A stretch of 64,000 nucleotides of DNA from Rhizobiaceae bacterium (GTDB lineage: Bacteria > Pseudomonadota > Alphaproteobacteria > Rhizobiales > Rhizobiaceae), in contig JAHBYZ010000002.1 in the NCBI GenBank assembly GCA_019635695.1, positions 62,001 to 126,000 of the forward strand, given 5' to 3'. The position numbers were made by a program, and so were the translations under genes. Below, piece by piece: positions 1 to 9,176 of the stretch. Below the pieces are notes generated by a model that searched no databases, was not told the origin of the DNA, and worked only from the letters and a program-made list of their open reading frames with translations. The first letter of the stretch is position 1. Each line of letters starts with the position of its first letter.

Positions 1-1101
1 GACGATCTCCAGCGCCATCTCCGACGACTTGCGGGTGGCGACCTTCGGCTTGTCGGCTGCCAGCTTCTGCTTGTAGGCGGCCATCCCCGCCTCGAAGTCG
101 CCCGGCAGCTCGCCGGCGATGCGCCGCTCGAACTCGCCGCGCAGGTCGGCCGGCGCCTCCGCCAGCCGCTTCTCCCAGGCCTTGCGTTCCTTGGCCGAGC
201 GCAGGCCGGCGAGCCGCCAGTCGTCGAGAATGTCGGACGGGACGACGAAGGGCGGAGAATCCCAGTTCAGCGCCTTGCGCGTAGCGGCGATCTCCTCGGC
301 GCCGAGCGGCGAACCGTGCACCTTGTTGGTTCCGGCCTTGTGGGGCGCGCCGAAGCCGATCGTGGTCTTGGCCGCAATCAGCGTCGGCTTGTCGGACGTG
401 CGCGCCTTCTCGATGGCTGCCGCGATCGCCTCCGGATCGTGGCCGTCGATGCGCGTCGTCGCCCACCCACTCGCCTCGAAGCGCTTCTGCTGGTTGGTGG
501 AATCGGCCAGCGACACCGCGCCGTCGATGGAGATCGAGTTGTCGTCCCAGATGACGATCAGCTTGTTGAGCTTGAGGTGCCCGGCGAGCGAGATCGCCTC
601 CTGGCTGATGCCCTCCATCAGACAGCCGTCGCCGGCCAGCACATAGGTGTGATGGTCGACCAGCGCGTCGCCGAAGCGGGCGTTCATCAGCCGCTCGGCC
701 AGCGCCATGCCGACCGCATTGGCCAGCCCCTGCCCGAGCGGGCCGGTGGTCGTCTCTATGCCGGCTGCATGGCCCCACTCGGGGTGACCTGCGGTCTTGG
801 AGCCGAGCTGGCGGAAATTCTTGATCTGCTCCAGCGTAAGGTCCTCGTATCCCGAGAGATAGAGCACCGAGTAGAGCAGCATCGACCCGTGGCCGGCCGA
901 AAGGACGAAACGGTCCCGGTCAGGCCAGTGCGGGTTCTTCGGATCGTGCGTCATAAAGCGCGTGTAGAGCACCGTGGCAATGTCGGCCGCGCCCATCGGC
1001 AGGCCGGGATGTCCGGAATTGGCCTTTTCGACCGCGTCCATGGAGAGGAATCGGATGGCATTTGCCATCCGGTCGTGCTTCTCGCGTGAAATCATCACCA
1101 T
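1..1101 (-). CDS. tkt: Transketolase, N-terminal part (cut by window edge)
   Basis: Thiamine-diphosphate enzyme of the non-oxidative pentose phosphate and Calvin pathways, moving two-carbon ketol units between sugar phosphates in the cytosol. About 367 N-terminal residues of a usual ~660 are present; the rest lies beyond the left edge. Visible are the HPGLPMG segment (His31), AGHGS (His71) and the ThDP motif GDGCLMEG near residue 157, ending with Asn about 30 residues later. Start ATG is at 1101 or, in frame, 1095. It is divergent from the DUF4164-zapA pair, the usual rhizobial arrangement. Identity is secure; the exact start is not. Confidence 0.95.
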   Translation of the reverse strand, partial: MVMISREKHDRMANAIRFLSMDAVEKANSGHPGLPMGAADIATVLYTRFMTHDPKNPHWPDRDRFVLSAGHGSMLLYSVLYLSGYEDLTLEQIKNFRQLGSKTAGHPEWGHAAGIETTTGPLGQGLANAVGMALAERLMNARFGDALVDHHTYVLAGDGCLMEGISQEAISLAGHLKLNKLIVIWDDNSISIDGAVSLADSTNQQKRFEASGWATTRIDGHDPEAIAAAIEKARTSDKPTLIAAKTTIGFGAPHKAGTNKVHGSPLGAEEIAATRKALNWDSPPFVVPSDILDDWRLAGLRSAKERKAWEKRLAEAPADLRGEFERRIAGELPGDFEAGMAAYKQKLAADKPKVATRKSSEMALEIV

Positions 1102-1264
1102 CTCGCCTGTCGCGTGGTTGGGTGCCGCGTGGTTGGGTCGTGGCCCGCGCGCCCCGCCGCGGACCCCCTCAAAAAGGCTGCGGACACATAGCAGGAGCCT
1201 AGAGCGAGTCAACAAAACCGCAGGCCGCTTCCGCTGCGAGCTGTGGGCAGTCGTCCCACCCGTG

Positions 1265-1293
1265 TTGACGCCTGCTTGAGGCGGCGCCTAATC
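1265..1293 (+). promoter_or_regulatory. Candidate sigma-70 promoter for the DUF4164-zapA operon
   Basis: TTGACG at 1265-1270, 17 bases, then CTAATC at 1288-1293, about 55 bases upstream of the DUF4164 start. The -35 is good and the -10 weak. It lies in the 247-base divergent region between tkt and DUF4164, which otherwise holds only a short direct repeat (CGCGTGGTTGGGT twice, 1110-1138). Confidence 0.35.
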
Positions 1294-1348
1294 TTTCGCG
1301 CTTAACCGCCTTATTTGGCGCGATGATTCGATTGGGCGAAACCACGGC

Positions 1349-1621
1349 ATGTCGGCGGAAGCGACGCTGAGGGAAGTGATCGCCCGCCTCGGCCGGGCGA
1401 TCGACACGCTTGAGGAAGCCGCTGCGGCGCGCCTCGAGCTCGACGGCGAATATGTCGAGGCGGAAGCGGAGGTCCAGCGTATGAACGCCGACCGCTCGCG
1501 GCTGGCGCAGGAGCTCGACAATTCCGAGGCCAAGGCCGAACGGCTGGAAGCCGCCAACAAGGAAGTTTCGCGCCGGCTGGTCACCGCCATGGAGACCATC
1601 CGCGCGGTATTGGATCGCTAG
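1349..1621 (+). CDS. DUF4164 family coiled-coil protein
   Basis: A 90-residue, very charged protein rich in Glu, Ala and Arg, predicted to be one long helix or coiled coil with no membrane segment or signal peptide. It matches the DUF4164 family that in Rhizobiales sits just upstream of zapA; function unknown. Two bases separate its stop from the zapA start, so the two are surely co-transcribed. A structural or accessory role in cell division is only inferred from this linkage. Confidence 0.8.
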   Translation: MSAEATLREVIARLGRAIDTLEEAAAARLELDGEYVEAEAEVQRMNADRSRLAQELDNSEAKAERLEAANKEVSRRLVTAMETIRAVLDR

Positions 1622-1623
1622 AC

Positions 1624-1995
1624 ATGGCTCAGGTCACGGTCGTCATCGACGGCAAGCAATATCGCATGGCCTGCGATGAAGGTCAGGAGGAACACCTGAT
1701 CGACCTTGCGGGCCGTTTCGACCGCTACGTCTCGCACCTCAAGGACTCCTTCGGCGAGATCGGCGACCAGCGGCTCACCGTCATGGCCGGCATCATGGTG
1801 ATGGACGAGCTGTCGGAGCTGCAGCGGCGCGTGCGCGGCATGGAGGCCGAGGTTGCCACGCTGCGCAAGACGCGCGACGACGCGCTGACCAAGGCGGACA
1901 AGAACGACGCCGCGCTCACGGGAGCGCTGGCGAGCCTCGCCGAGCGCATGGAAGGACTGGCGGAGAAACTGGCGAGCCGCAAGGCGGCGCAGTAA
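1624..1995 (+). CDS. zapA: Cell division protein ZapA
   Basis: 123 residues. The N-terminal half (MAQVTVVIDGKQYRMACDEG onward, about 1-60) is the ZapA globular domain and the C-terminal half is a coiled coil. ZapA promotes bundling of FtsZ protofilaments at the division site. Length is typical for alphaproteobacteria. The stop (1993-1995) directly abuts the stop of the convergent ABC-F gene (1996-1998), leaving no room for a terminator or for the 6S RNA gene that often follows zapA. Confidence 0.9.
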   Translation: MAQVTVVIDGKQYRMACDEGQEEHLIDLAGRFDRYVSHLKDSFGEIGDQRLTVMAGIMVMDELSELQRRVRGMEAEVATLRKTRDDALTKADKNDAALTGALASLAERMEGLAEKLASRKAAQ

Positions 1996-3801
1996 CTACC
2001 CCTCCAGCTCTTCCCGCAGCATCTCCAGCTCCAGCCACTCCTCCTCCATCGCCGCCAGCTTCGCCCGCTCGGCGTCGAGCGCGCCGGCGAGCTTCTGGTA
2101 CGCGGCTGGCTCCTTCGCATAGAGCGCCGGGTCGGACAGCTTCGACTCGAGTTTGCCGATTTCTGCTGAGGCGGCCTCCATCCTGCCCGGCAGCGATTCC
2201 AGCGCGAATTTCTGCTTGTAGGAAAGCTTCTTCGCCGGTTCCTTGCGGGTTGCGGGCTCCTTCGGCGCGGCCTGCGCCTTCTTCGGCTCGCCGCCGCGCC
2301 GGTCGAATTTCTGGCTGCCGCGCTGCACCAGCATGTCGGCATAGCCGCCGGCATATTCGACCCAGCGGCCGTCGCCCTCCGGCACGATGGTGCTGGTCAC
2401 CGTGCGGTCGAGGAAGTCGCGGTCGTGGCTGACCAGCAGCACCGTGCCGGCGAAACCCGCGACCAGTTCCTGCAGCAGGTCCAGCGTCTCCATGTCGAGG
2501 TCGTTGGTCGGCTCGTCCAGCACCAGCAGGTTGGCCGGCATGGCGAGGATGCGCGCCAGGATCAGCCGCGCGCGCTCGCCGCCCGAAAGCTCCTTCACCG
2601 GCGTGCGCGCCTGCTCCGGCTTGAACAGGAAGTCCTTGAGATAGGACGCCGCGTGCTTGCGCTCGCCATTGATCTCCAGCCAGTCGCCGGCGCCGCGCGT
2701 GAGGAAATGCTGCACGCTCTCCTCGGGATCGAGCGCATCGCGTTTCTGGTCGAGCGTGGCGATGACGAGATTGGTGCCGAGCTTTACCGTCCCGCTGTCG
2801 GGCGCGAGTTCGCCGATCAGCATGGACAGCAAAGTCGTCTTGCCCGAGCCGTTGGGGCCCACGAGGCCGATGCGGGCGCCACGCTGGATGCGGGTCGAGA
2901 AGTCGCGCACCACGGTCAGATCGCCGTAGCTCTTGGCGATGGCCTTCGCTTCCAGCACCAGTTTTCCAGATTCCTGCGCGTCGGAGGCCGCGAGCGCGGC
3001 AGTACCTTCCGGTCCCTTATGGCCACGGAAGCGCCTGCGCATGTCCTGCAGCTCGCCCAGCCGGCGCATATTGCGCTTGCGCCGCGCGGTGACGCCGTAG
3101 CGCAGCCAGTGCTCCTCGCGCACGATCTGGCGGCCGAGCTTGTGCTGCTCCTTCTCCTCGTCGTCGAGAATCTGGTCGCGCCACTCCTCGAAATGGCCGA
3201 AGCCGCGGTCGAGCCGCCGCGTCTGGCCGCGGTCGAGCCACACCGTCGCCTGCGACACGCGCTCCAGGAAGCGGCGGTCGTGCGAGATGACGACCATTGC
3301 GCTCGGGCTGCGGGCAAGCTCGTCCTCGAGCCACTCGATGGTGGCGAGATCGAGATGGTTGGTCGGCTCGTCGAGCAGCAACACGTCGGGCTGCGGGGCG
3401 ATGGCGCGGGCGAGCGCCGCACGGCGCGCCTCGCCGCCCGACAGTGTAGTCGGGGTCTCGTCGCCGGTCAGACCGAGATGGTTGAGCAGATACTGCGCGC
3501 GGTGCGGATCGTCGGCAGGCCCGAGCCCGGCGCGCACGTAGTCGCCGGTCGTGGCGAAATCGCCGAAATCCGGCGCCTGCGCCAGATAGCGCACGGTCGC
3601 GGACGGCTGGCGGAACACCTCGCCATCCTGCGCCTCGGCGAGGCCCGCCGCGATCTTCAGCAGCGTCGATTTTCCGGAGCCGTTGCGCCCCACCAGCGCG
3701 ATGCGCTCGCCCGGCGCGACCGACAGTTCCGCGCCATCGAGCAGCGGCGTGCCGCCGAAGGTCAGTTTTATCCCGGTCAGTTGCAGGAGCGGCGGGGCCA
3801 T
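1996..3801 (-). CDS. uup: ABC-F family ATPase, Uup type
   Basis: 601-residue soluble ATPase with two nucleotide-binding domains and no membrane segments. The first Walker A is GRNGSGKST (38-46), the second GPNGSGKTT near 323; both domains have LSGGE signatures and DEPTN Walker B sites. A basic linker lies between domains and a Lys/Glu-rich C-terminal coiled coil after about 530, as in Uup, a DNA-branch-binding and ribosome-associated ABC-F protein. The start at 3801 is chosen because MAPPLLQLTGI is where homology begins and it touches the upstream stop (TGATG, 1-base overlap), implying translational coupling with thiamine diphosphokinase. Confidence 0.88.
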   Translation of the reverse strand: MAPPLLQLTGIKLTFGGTPLLDGAELSVAPGERIALVGRNGSGKSTLLKIAAGLAEAQDGEVFRQPSATVRYLAQAPDFGDFATTGDYVRAGLGPADDPHRAQYLLNHLGLTGDETPTTLSGGEARRAALARAIAPQPDVLLLDEPTNHLDLATIEWLEDELARSPSAMVVISHDRRFLERVSQATVWLDRGQTRRLDRGFGHFEEWRDQILDDEEKEQHKLGRQIVREEHWLRYGVTARRKRNMRRLGELQDMRRRFRGHKGPEGTAALAASDAQESGKLVLEAKAIAKSYGDLTVVRDFSTRIQRGARIGLVGPNGSGKTTLLSMLIGELAPDSGTVKLGTNLVIATLDQKRDALDPEESVQHFLTRGAGDWLEINGERKHAASYLKDFLFKPEQARTPVKELSGGERARLILARILAMPANLLVLDEPTNDLDMETLDLLQELVAGFAGTVLLVSHDRDFLDRTVTSTIVPEGDGRWVEYAGGYADMLVQRGSQKFDRRGGEPKKAQAAPKEPATRKEPAKKLSYKQKFALESLPGRMEAASAEIGKLESKLSDPALYAKEPAAYQKLAGALDAERAKLAAMEEEWLELEMLREELEG

Positions 3802-4439
3802 CAATGCACCTGCGGATGGGCGATCAGCATGGCGCGGCCCGATTCCAGCGACGCGGTCAGCCTGCCGCGGACTTCGTTTGACAAGGTCAGCGACGAGCCG
3901 AACGGCACGTGGCGGCGATGCAGCGGCCATTTGGCGCCGGTCAGCGTCAGCGCTTCGAGATCGGTGAAGCCGATGACTGAGAACAGCGTGCCTCCGGCAT
4001 AGTCGAAGCTCCGCAATGCGCCTGGCAGCAGCGGCACCCCCTCCTGCCAACCCGAGGTGAGCAGCACCTCGATACCGCTCTCCGCCAGCGCCAATGCCGC
4101 CGAGAGGTGGCGGAAGGCATGGTCGGCGCGCGGGCCGCCGAAGGCACCGGCAAGCACCAGCCGCGTCGCACCCCGCGATATGGCCTCGTCCACCGCTATC
4201 TCGCCGTCAGTGGCGTCCTTGTCGGCGGGGAAGGCCGCGACCGGGATCGCCGCGTGCGCCTCGCGATCGTCCGCCGTCACGGAATCGAAGTCGCCGGCCC
4301 ACAGCTCCACCTCGACGCCCAGCTTGGCGGCGTGGCGGATACCGGAATCGGCGGCAATGACGCGCGACCCGGCGATCTGCGCCTCAAGGCGGGGCGTGCG
4401 GGAAAGCTCGCCGCCGAGCAGGATGGTGAAAAGGCTCAT
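3801..4439 (-). CDS. thiN: Thiamine diphosphokinase
   Basis: 212 residues. Transfers pyrophosphate from ATP to thiamine to make ThDP. Family motifs: an ADSG then GDFDS segment near 28-53 (Mg-ATP binding) and DKDATDGEIAVD near 75-86. ATG at 4439 gives the typical length; in-frame sequence upstream reads as non-coding. Overlaps the downstream ABC-F start by one base. Its function fits the TPP-riboswitch thiamine importer at 14.2-17.7 kb, which would supply the substrate. Confidence 0.88.
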   Translation of the reverse strand: MSLFTILLGGELSRTPRLEAQIAGSRVIAADSGIRHAAKLGVEVELWAGDFDSVTADDREAHAAIPVAAFPADKDATDGEIAVDEAISRGATRLVLAGAFGGPRADHAFRHLSAALALAESGIEVLLTSGWQEGVPLLPGALRSFDYAGGTLFSVIGFTDLEALTLTGAKWPLHRRHVPFGSSLTLSNEVRGRLTASLESGRAMLIAHPQVH

Positions 4440-4565
4440 GCGGCGCGCCGATAGCACGGTGGCGGGCCAAAGGAACAGGCCAATCACCAACCATGGCGAG
4501 CAGACGTGGCCCAATTGCCCCACCGGCATCCAGCGTGTAAATCCGCCCGGTTGAAGGAGCCCGCC

Positions 4566-5858
4566 ATGGCCACCGCCGGATTGCGCAAGGAGCAAGCCAC
4601 CGACATCGCCTCCGTGATGGCCGAGATCGGCCGCCGCGCGCGGGCGGCAGCGCGCCCATTGGCGACCGCTTCAGCCGAGCGCAAGCATGCGGCTCTGGTC
4701 GCGATGGCATCCGCCATCGAGGCCAGCGTGGACGCCATCCTCGCCGCCAACGCGCTCGACATGGCGGCTGGCGAGAAGGCGGAGCTGAAGGACTCCTTCC
4801 TCGACCGTCTCAAGCTGACCCCGGAGCGCATCCGCGCCATGGCCGCGGGAATCCGCGAGATCGCGGAGCTGAAGGACCCGGTCGGCGAGGTGATCGCTGA
4901 GTGGGAACGGCCCAACGGACTGCACATCGAGCGCGTGCGCACGCCGCTCGGCGTGATCGGCGTCATATACGAGAGCCGGCCGAACGTGACGGCCGATGCC
5001 GGCGCGTTGTGCCTCAAGGCCGGCAACGCGGTGATCCTCCGCGGCGGCTCGGACTCGGCCAACTCGTCGGCCGCGATCCATGCCTGCCTGGTCGAGGGCC
5101 TGCGCGCCGCCGGATTGCCGGAGGACGCGATCCAGCTTGTGCCGACTACGGATCGCGCCGCCGTCGGCGAGATGCTGGCGGGCTTAAGCGGCAATCTCGA
5201 CGTCATCGTGCCGCGCGGCGGCCGCAGCCTGGTCGAGCGCGTGCAGAACGACGCGCGCGTGCCGGTCTTCGCCCATCTGGAAGGCATCGTGCATGTCTAT
5301 GTCGACGTCTCGGCCAAGCTCGATCTCGCCGTAGAAGTGGCGGTCAACTCCAAGATGCGCCGCGTCGGCATCTGCGGCGCGGCCGAGACCTTGCTGGTCG
5401 ACCGCAAGGTCGCCGGCACGCATCTCGTGCCGATCCTCGACGCGCTCGCCAAGGCGGGTTGCGCCATCCGCGGCTCGGACGACGTGCGCCGGCTTTATCC
5501 GGGCGCGGATAAGGCCACCGAACAGGACTGGGTGACCGAATATCTGGCGCCCATCATCTCGGCGAAGCTGGTCGACGGCGTCGGCGGCGCCATCGACCAC
5601 ATCGAGCACTATTCCTCGCACCACACCGACGCCATTGTCGCGGAGGACGCGGCAGCCGTGGAGCGCTTCTTCAACGAGATCGACTCGGCCATCCTGCTGC
5701 ACAATGCCTCGACCCAGTTCGCCGACGGCGGCGAATTCGGCATGGGCGCCGAGATCGGCATCGCCACGGGACGCATGCATGCGCGCGGGCCCGTGGGCGT
5801 CGAGCAGCTCACCTCGTTCAAGTACCGCGTCCGCGGCAGCGGTCAGGTGCGGCCCTAG
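4566..5858 (+). CDS. proA: Gamma-glutamyl phosphate reductase
   Basis: 430 residues; NADPH-dependent reduction of gamma-glutamyl phosphate to glutamate semialdehyde, second step of proline synthesis. Aldehyde-dehydrogenase fold with the catalytic Cys at 270 in [20 protein letters not shown] near 138 and a C-terminal [13 protein letters not shown]. The ATG at 4566 follows a GAAGGAG ribosome site. proB, its usual partner, is 12 kb away on the other strand, while nadD follows after only 5 bases. Confidence 0.96.
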   Translation: MATAGLRKEQATDIASVMAEIGRRARAAARPLATASAERKHAALVAMASAIEASVDAILAANALDMAAGEKAELKDSFLDRLKLTPERIRAMAAGIREIAELKDPVGEVIAEWERPNGLHIERVRTPLGVIGVIYESRPNVTADAGALCLKAGNAVILRGGSDSANSSAAIHACLVEGLRAAGLPEDAIQLVPTTDRAAVGEMLAGLSGNLDVIVPRGGRSLVERVQNDARVPVFAHLEGIVHVYVDVSAKLDLAVEVAVNSKMRRVGICGAAETLLVDRKVAGTHLVPILDALAKAGCAIRGSDDVRRLYPGADKATEQDWVTEYLAPIISAKLVDGVGGAIDHIEHYSSHHTDAIVAEDAAAVERFFNEIDSAILLHNASTQFADGGEFGMGAEIGIATGRMHARGPVGVEQLTSFKYRVRGSGQVRP

Positions 5859-5863
5859 CATCG

Positions 5864-6481
5864 GTGGAGACGCTTCCCGGCCGCTATCTGCGCATGCCCT
5901 ATGCCGCGCCGGGCATGCAGGTCGGGCTGTTCGGCGGCTCGTTCAACCCGCCGCACGCCGGCCACGCGCTGGTCGCCGAGATCGCCATGCGCAGGCTGAG
6001 GCTGGACCAGCTCTGGTGGATGGTCACGCCGGGGAACCCGCTCAAATCGACCCGCGAACTGGCACCGCTGGCCCAGCGCGTCGCGCTGTCGGAAGCCATA
6101 ACGCCCGATCCCCGCATCAAGGTCACCGCCTTCGAGGCGGCGCACCGCATACGCTACACCGCCGACACGGTCGAGCTGGTGACGCGCCGAAACCCCGGCG
6201 TGAACTTCGTCTGGGTCATGGGCGCCGATTCGCTCGCCTCCTTCCACCGCTGGCAACGCTGGCGCAGGATCGCCGCGACCTTGCCGATCGCCGTCATCGA
6301 CCGCCCGGGCTCGACGCTGGCCTTCCTCTCCTCGGTGATGGCCAAGACCTTCGACTACGCCCGCGTGGACGAGAGCGATGCGGGGCGGCTCGCGCTGATG
6401 CGCCCGCCTGCCTGGACCTTCATCCACGGCCCGCGCTCGACGCTGTCCTCCACCGCATTGCGGGCGGCGTCGAAACGCTAG
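5864..6481 (+). CDS. nadD: Nicotinate-nucleotide adenylyltransferase
   Basis: 205 residues from a GTG at 5864 (in-frame ATGs at 5894 and 5915 are alternatives; no clear ribosome site decides). Forms deamido-NAD from nicotinate mononucleotide and ATP. The GLFGGSFNPPHAGH motif lies at 21-34, and an SSTALR segment near the C-terminus is the usual second nucleotide-binding motif. Starts 5 bases after proA, so co-transcribed with it. Confidence 0.92.
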   Translation: METLPGRYLRMPYAAPGMQVGLFGGSFNPPHAGHALVAEIAMRRLRLDQLWWMVTPGNPLKSTRELAPLAQRVALSEAITPDPRIKVTAFEAAHRIRYTADTVELVTRRNPGVNFVWVMGADSLASFHRWQRWRRIAATLPIAVIDRPGSTLAFLSSVMAKTFDYARVDESDAGRLALMRPPAWTFIHGPRSTLSSTALRAASKR

Positions 6482-6539
6482 CCCCATGTCGCTTTTGCCG
6501 GAGCCCGCGACCGCCCCGCCGGCGTAGAGACGGCCCATC

Positions 6540-7817
6540 ATGCAAGTGATTCCCGCGTTGACCGCCGAAACCCGCTCCGCCGCCTCCGGGCTGGCGGTCT
6601 TTTCCGTCATCGCCTCAACGGCGCTGACGGCGGTCGGCAACGGGCTGATGTTCGCCTACATCCCGATCAGCCTCGCGGCGTCCGGCTACCCGCCGACCTG
6701 GGCCGGCTCCATCCTTACGGCGCTTGCAGCCGGCGGACTGGTCGGCTGCCTGACCACGGGCGCCATCGTGCGGCGCGCCGACCACGCCCGCGCCTTTATG
6801 ATTTTCTCGGCGCTGATCGTGCTGTCCAACGCGCTTGTCGCGGCGGGCGTCTATCCCGTGCTGTGGCTTGCGGCGCGCGCCCTCTACGGCTTCGCCATCG
6901 GCGGCATGTTCATCGTCGCCCAGAGCTGGCTGAACGACGCGGTCGACAACCGCATACGCGGCCGCGTCATGGCGATCTTCTACGTCGCCTACATCGTCGG
7001 GCTGGGCTGCGGCTCGCTGCTGCTGGGCCAACTCGACATCGCCGGCTCGGCAGGCCCGCTCGTCGCCATCGCCTTCACCGCCTTCGCCATCCTGCCCGTC
7101 GGCATGACGCAGCTGCCCCAGCCCGCGCCGCCCGCCCGCGCCTCGCTGGCGCTCGGCCGCGCCTGGCGCATATCGCCGGTCGGCGTCGCCGGCATGCTTG
7201 CCGTCGGCGGCCTGTCGATGATGATCGCAGGCTTCGCGCCGATCCACGCCACCGCCTCGGGTTTCAGTCAGCAGGAGGTGGCGACGCTGATGTTCGCCAT
7301 GCCGCTCGGCACGCTGTTCGTGCAGATCCCGCTCGGCTGGATCTCCGACCGCACCGACCGGCGCCACGTGCTGATCGCCGCCGCCCTGCTCGTCGTCGGC
7401 TTCGGCGTGCTGGCAGGCGTACTCGACGGCTCGGCGCTGGTCGTGCTCATCGCCATCTACATGGTCTGGGACGGCGCGTCGGAATCGATCTACTCGCTCG
7501 CCACCGCGCATGCCGGCGACAGAGCAGGACGTGACGAGATGGTGCAGCTGCAAAGCGCCATGCTGTTCGCCTGGTCGCTGTCGGGCTTCGTCGTGCCGGG
7601 GCTGGGCACCCTGCTGACCGGCCTTTACGGCACCGTTGCCTTCATCTGGGTGGCCGTGGCCATCGCGGCGGCCTACGCGCTCTTCGTCGGCTGGCGGCTG
7701 ATGCGGGCCGACGCCGCGCCCGCGGCGGAGACGGTGAACTTCCAGCCGCTGTCCGCGACCGCGCCCTTGCCGGTCGAACTGACCGCTGCGGAACAGGCGA
7801 GCCAGTCGCCGCGTTGA
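6540..7817 (+). CDS. MFS transporter, substrate unknown
   Basis: 425 residues with about 12 hydrophobic segments, the standard major facilitator architecture. The cytoplasmic loop after the second helix has RRADHAR and that after the eighth has WISDRTDRRHVL, a strong version of the MFS GxxxDRxxRR loop motif. The C-terminal ~35 residues are polar and probably cytoplasmic. It interrupts the frequent nadD-rsfS-rlmH order, following nadD by 58 bases and preceding rsfS by 56. Nothing here identifies the substrate. Confidence 0.85.
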   Translation: MQVIPALTAETRSAASGLAVFSVIASTALTAVGNGLMFAYIPISLAASGYPPTWAGSILTALAAGGLVGCLTTGAIVRRADHARAFMIFSALIVLSNALVAAGVYPVLWLAARALYGFAIGGMFIVAQSWLNDAVDNRIRGRVMAIFYVAYIVGLGCGSLLLGQLDIAGSAGPLVAIAFTAFAILPVGMTQLPQPAPPARASLALGRAWRISPVGVAGMLAVGGLSMMIAGFAPIHATASGFSQQEVATLMFAMPLGTLFVQIPLGWISDRTDRRHVLIAAALLVVGFGVLAGVLDGSALVVLIAIYMVWDGASESIYSLATAHAGDRAGRDEMVQLQSAMLFAWSLSGFVVPGLGTLLTGLYGTVAFIWVAVAIAAAYALFVGWRLMRADAAPAAETVNFQPLSATAPLPVELTAAEQASQSPR

Positions 7818-7873
7818 CTGGCGTCAGCTAACTCGGGCGGCTGTCTTGAAACTGATAAGGGACTCTGCCTATC

Positions 7874-8344
7874 TTGAGCGTGCCGGCGCGTTGTGACCGG
7901 CGCGTTGTTCTTGATCGGAAAGGCAAAACGCTGAGAACAGCAACCACGAAGAAGGCGCCCACCACGCCTTCGCCCGCCGGACTGAGCGGCAGCATCGCCG
8001 CAGCGAACCCGGTCCTCGACACCGTCCTTCAGAGCCTCGACGACTCCAAGGCGGAGAACATCGTCCCCATCGACATCCAGGGCAAATCCGCGCTCGCCGA
8101 CTATATGGTCGTTGCGTCGGGCCGCTCGCATCGCCATGTCGCGGCGGTGGCGGAGCAGCTGCTCAAGGCGCTCAAGGAGGCCGGCCACGGCACCGCGCGC
8201 GTCGAGGGCCTGCAGGCTGCCGACTGGGTGCTGATCGACGCGGGCGACGTGATCGTCCACATCTTCCGCCCGGAAGTGCGCGAGTTCTACAACATCGAGA
8301 AGATGTGGCTCGCGCCGGATCTGGCAGAAGAGACGATCCACTGA
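7874..8344 (+). CDS. rsfS: Ribosome silencing factor RsfS (Iojap family)
   Basis: The RsfS domain starts near residue 45 (LDTVLQSLDDSKAENIV) and ends with VHIFRPEVREFYNIEKMW. It binds ribosomal protein L14 and blocks subunit joining under starvation. The N-terminal ~43 residues are low complexity; a TTG at 7874 is the longest start but is unsure, and a later non-ATG codon around 7931 is possible. rlmH follows after 15 bases, the usual pairing. Confidence 0.9.
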   Translation: MSVPARCDRRVVLDRKGKTLRTATTKKAPTTPSPAGLSGSIAAANPVLDTVLQSLDDSKAENIVPIDIQGKSALADYMVVASGRSHRHVAAVAEQLLKALKEAGHGTARVEGLQAADWVLIDAGDVIVHIFRPEVREFYNIEKMWLAPDLAEETIH

Positions 8345-8359
8345 CCGTGTAAGGCGGTC

Positions 8360-8842
8360 ATGCGCGTCGAGGTTCATGCCGTCGGGCGGCTGAAGGCCGG
8401 CCCGGAACGGGAGCTGGCGCAGCGCTATTTCGACCGCCTCGCCAAGGCGGGGCCGGCGGTCGGCCTCGAATTCGCCGGCGTGACCGAGATCGTCGAGAGC
8501 CGCGTTGCCGACGCCGCGGGTCGCAAGCGCGAGGAAGCGCAGCGGCTGCGTGAGCGCCTCGGCCAGGGACAGGCGCTGATCCTTCTCGACGAACGCGGCA
8601 GGAGCCTTTCGTCCGAGGATTTTTCGGCGCGAATCGCCGCAATGCGCGATGCCGGCCGCAAGGGGCTGGTGCTGGCGATCGGCGGGCCGGACGGGCACGA
8701 TCCGGCACTGGCTTCGGAGGCTGATTTGCTCCTCTCCTTCGGTGCGCTGACCTGGCCGCACCAGCTTGTGCGCGTGATGCTGGCCGAACAGCTTTACCGC
8801 GCGGCCACCATCCTGGCCGGCCATCCCTACCATCGTTCCTGA
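8360..8842 (+). CDS. rlmH: 23S rRNA (pseudouridine1915-N3)-methyltransferase RlmH
   Basis: 160 residues, SPOUT/trefoil-knot methyltransferase acting on helix 69 of 23S rRNA. Signature elements: LDERGRSLSSEDFS in the middle, the SAM-binding AIGGPDGHD near 110 and the C-terminal FGALTWPHQLVR...LAEQLYRA...HPYHRS tail, complete to the last residue. Length is normal. Forms the end of the proA-nadD-MFS-rsfS-rlmH run. Confidence 0.95.
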   Translation: MRVEVHAVGRLKAGPERELAQRYFDRLAKAGPAVGLEFAGVTEIVESRVADAAGRKREEAQRLRERLGQGQALILLDERGRSLSSEDFSARIAAMRDAGRKGLVLAIGGPDGHDPALASEADLLLSFGALTWPHQLVRVMLAEQLYRAATILAGHPYHRS

Positions 8843-8862
8843 CCGGTGCCGTGACCGGGTCT

Positions 8863-8881
8863 CCTGACACCTTTCGTCAGG
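8863..8881. promoter_or_regulatory. Inverted repeat CCTGAC-N7-GTCAGG
   Basis: Arms at 8863-8868 and 8876-8881, perfect over 6 bases. One of three CCTGAC/GTCAGG palindromes flanking the DUF1127-like gene and preceding the WYL regulator; proposed operator of that regulator (inference). Confidence 0.5.
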
Positions 8882-8904
8882 GGTTGACGCGGGTCGCCCG
8901 ACTT

Positions 8905-8916
8905 CCTGACGTCAGG
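8905..8916. promoter_or_regulatory. Perfect palindrome CCTGACGTCAGG
   Basis: A 12-base perfect palindrome with the same half-sites as 8863-8881 but no spacer, 50 bases upstream of the DUF1127-like start, in the promoter region. Confidence 0.5.
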
Positions 8917-8965
8917 CTGGCGGGAGTGCTGTGACATAAGGCTGTTCCAAGGAAGGAGCAGCACA

Positions 8966-9145
8966 ATGGCCTACGTCACCGCTATACTGGTCACCGTCGA
9001 GCAGGGCATCCGCGCCTGGCGCCTCCGGCGCGAGCGCATCCGCACCCGCCGGATCATCGAGGCGCTGCCGCCCAGCATCCGCAAGGATATCGGCTGGGCC
9101 ACACCGGTCATCGGCAGCCGTCTCGAGACCCTTCCGGACCGCTGA
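8966..9145 (+). CDS. Small DUF1127-like protein (59 aa)
   Basis: 59 residues starting MAYVTAILVTVEQGIRAWR, preceded by an excellent ribosome site (AAGGAAGGAG, 6-7 bases before ATG). An Arg-rich helix (RLRRERIRTRRI) is followed by LPPSIRKDIGW, resembling the L-xx-L-x-DIG core of DUF1127 (YjiS-type) proteins, abundant small proteins of rhizobia; some are RNA-binding or stress-related. No membrane segment. It has two CCTGAC/GTCAGG palindromes upstream and one downstream next to the WYL regulator, suggesting that regulator controls it. Family assignment is by eye. Confidence 0.7.
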   Translation: MAYVTAILVTVEQGIRAWRLRRERIRTRRIIEALPPSIRKDIGWATPVIGSRLETLPDR

Positions 9146-9176
9146 CCGCACATGAACGTCATCCTCCCCGCCGCCA

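Noticed and set aside
2425-4002. A 525-codon plus-strand frame opposite the ABC-F gene
   Set aside because: No domain features; the minus-strand ABC-F has two complete ATP-binding sites.
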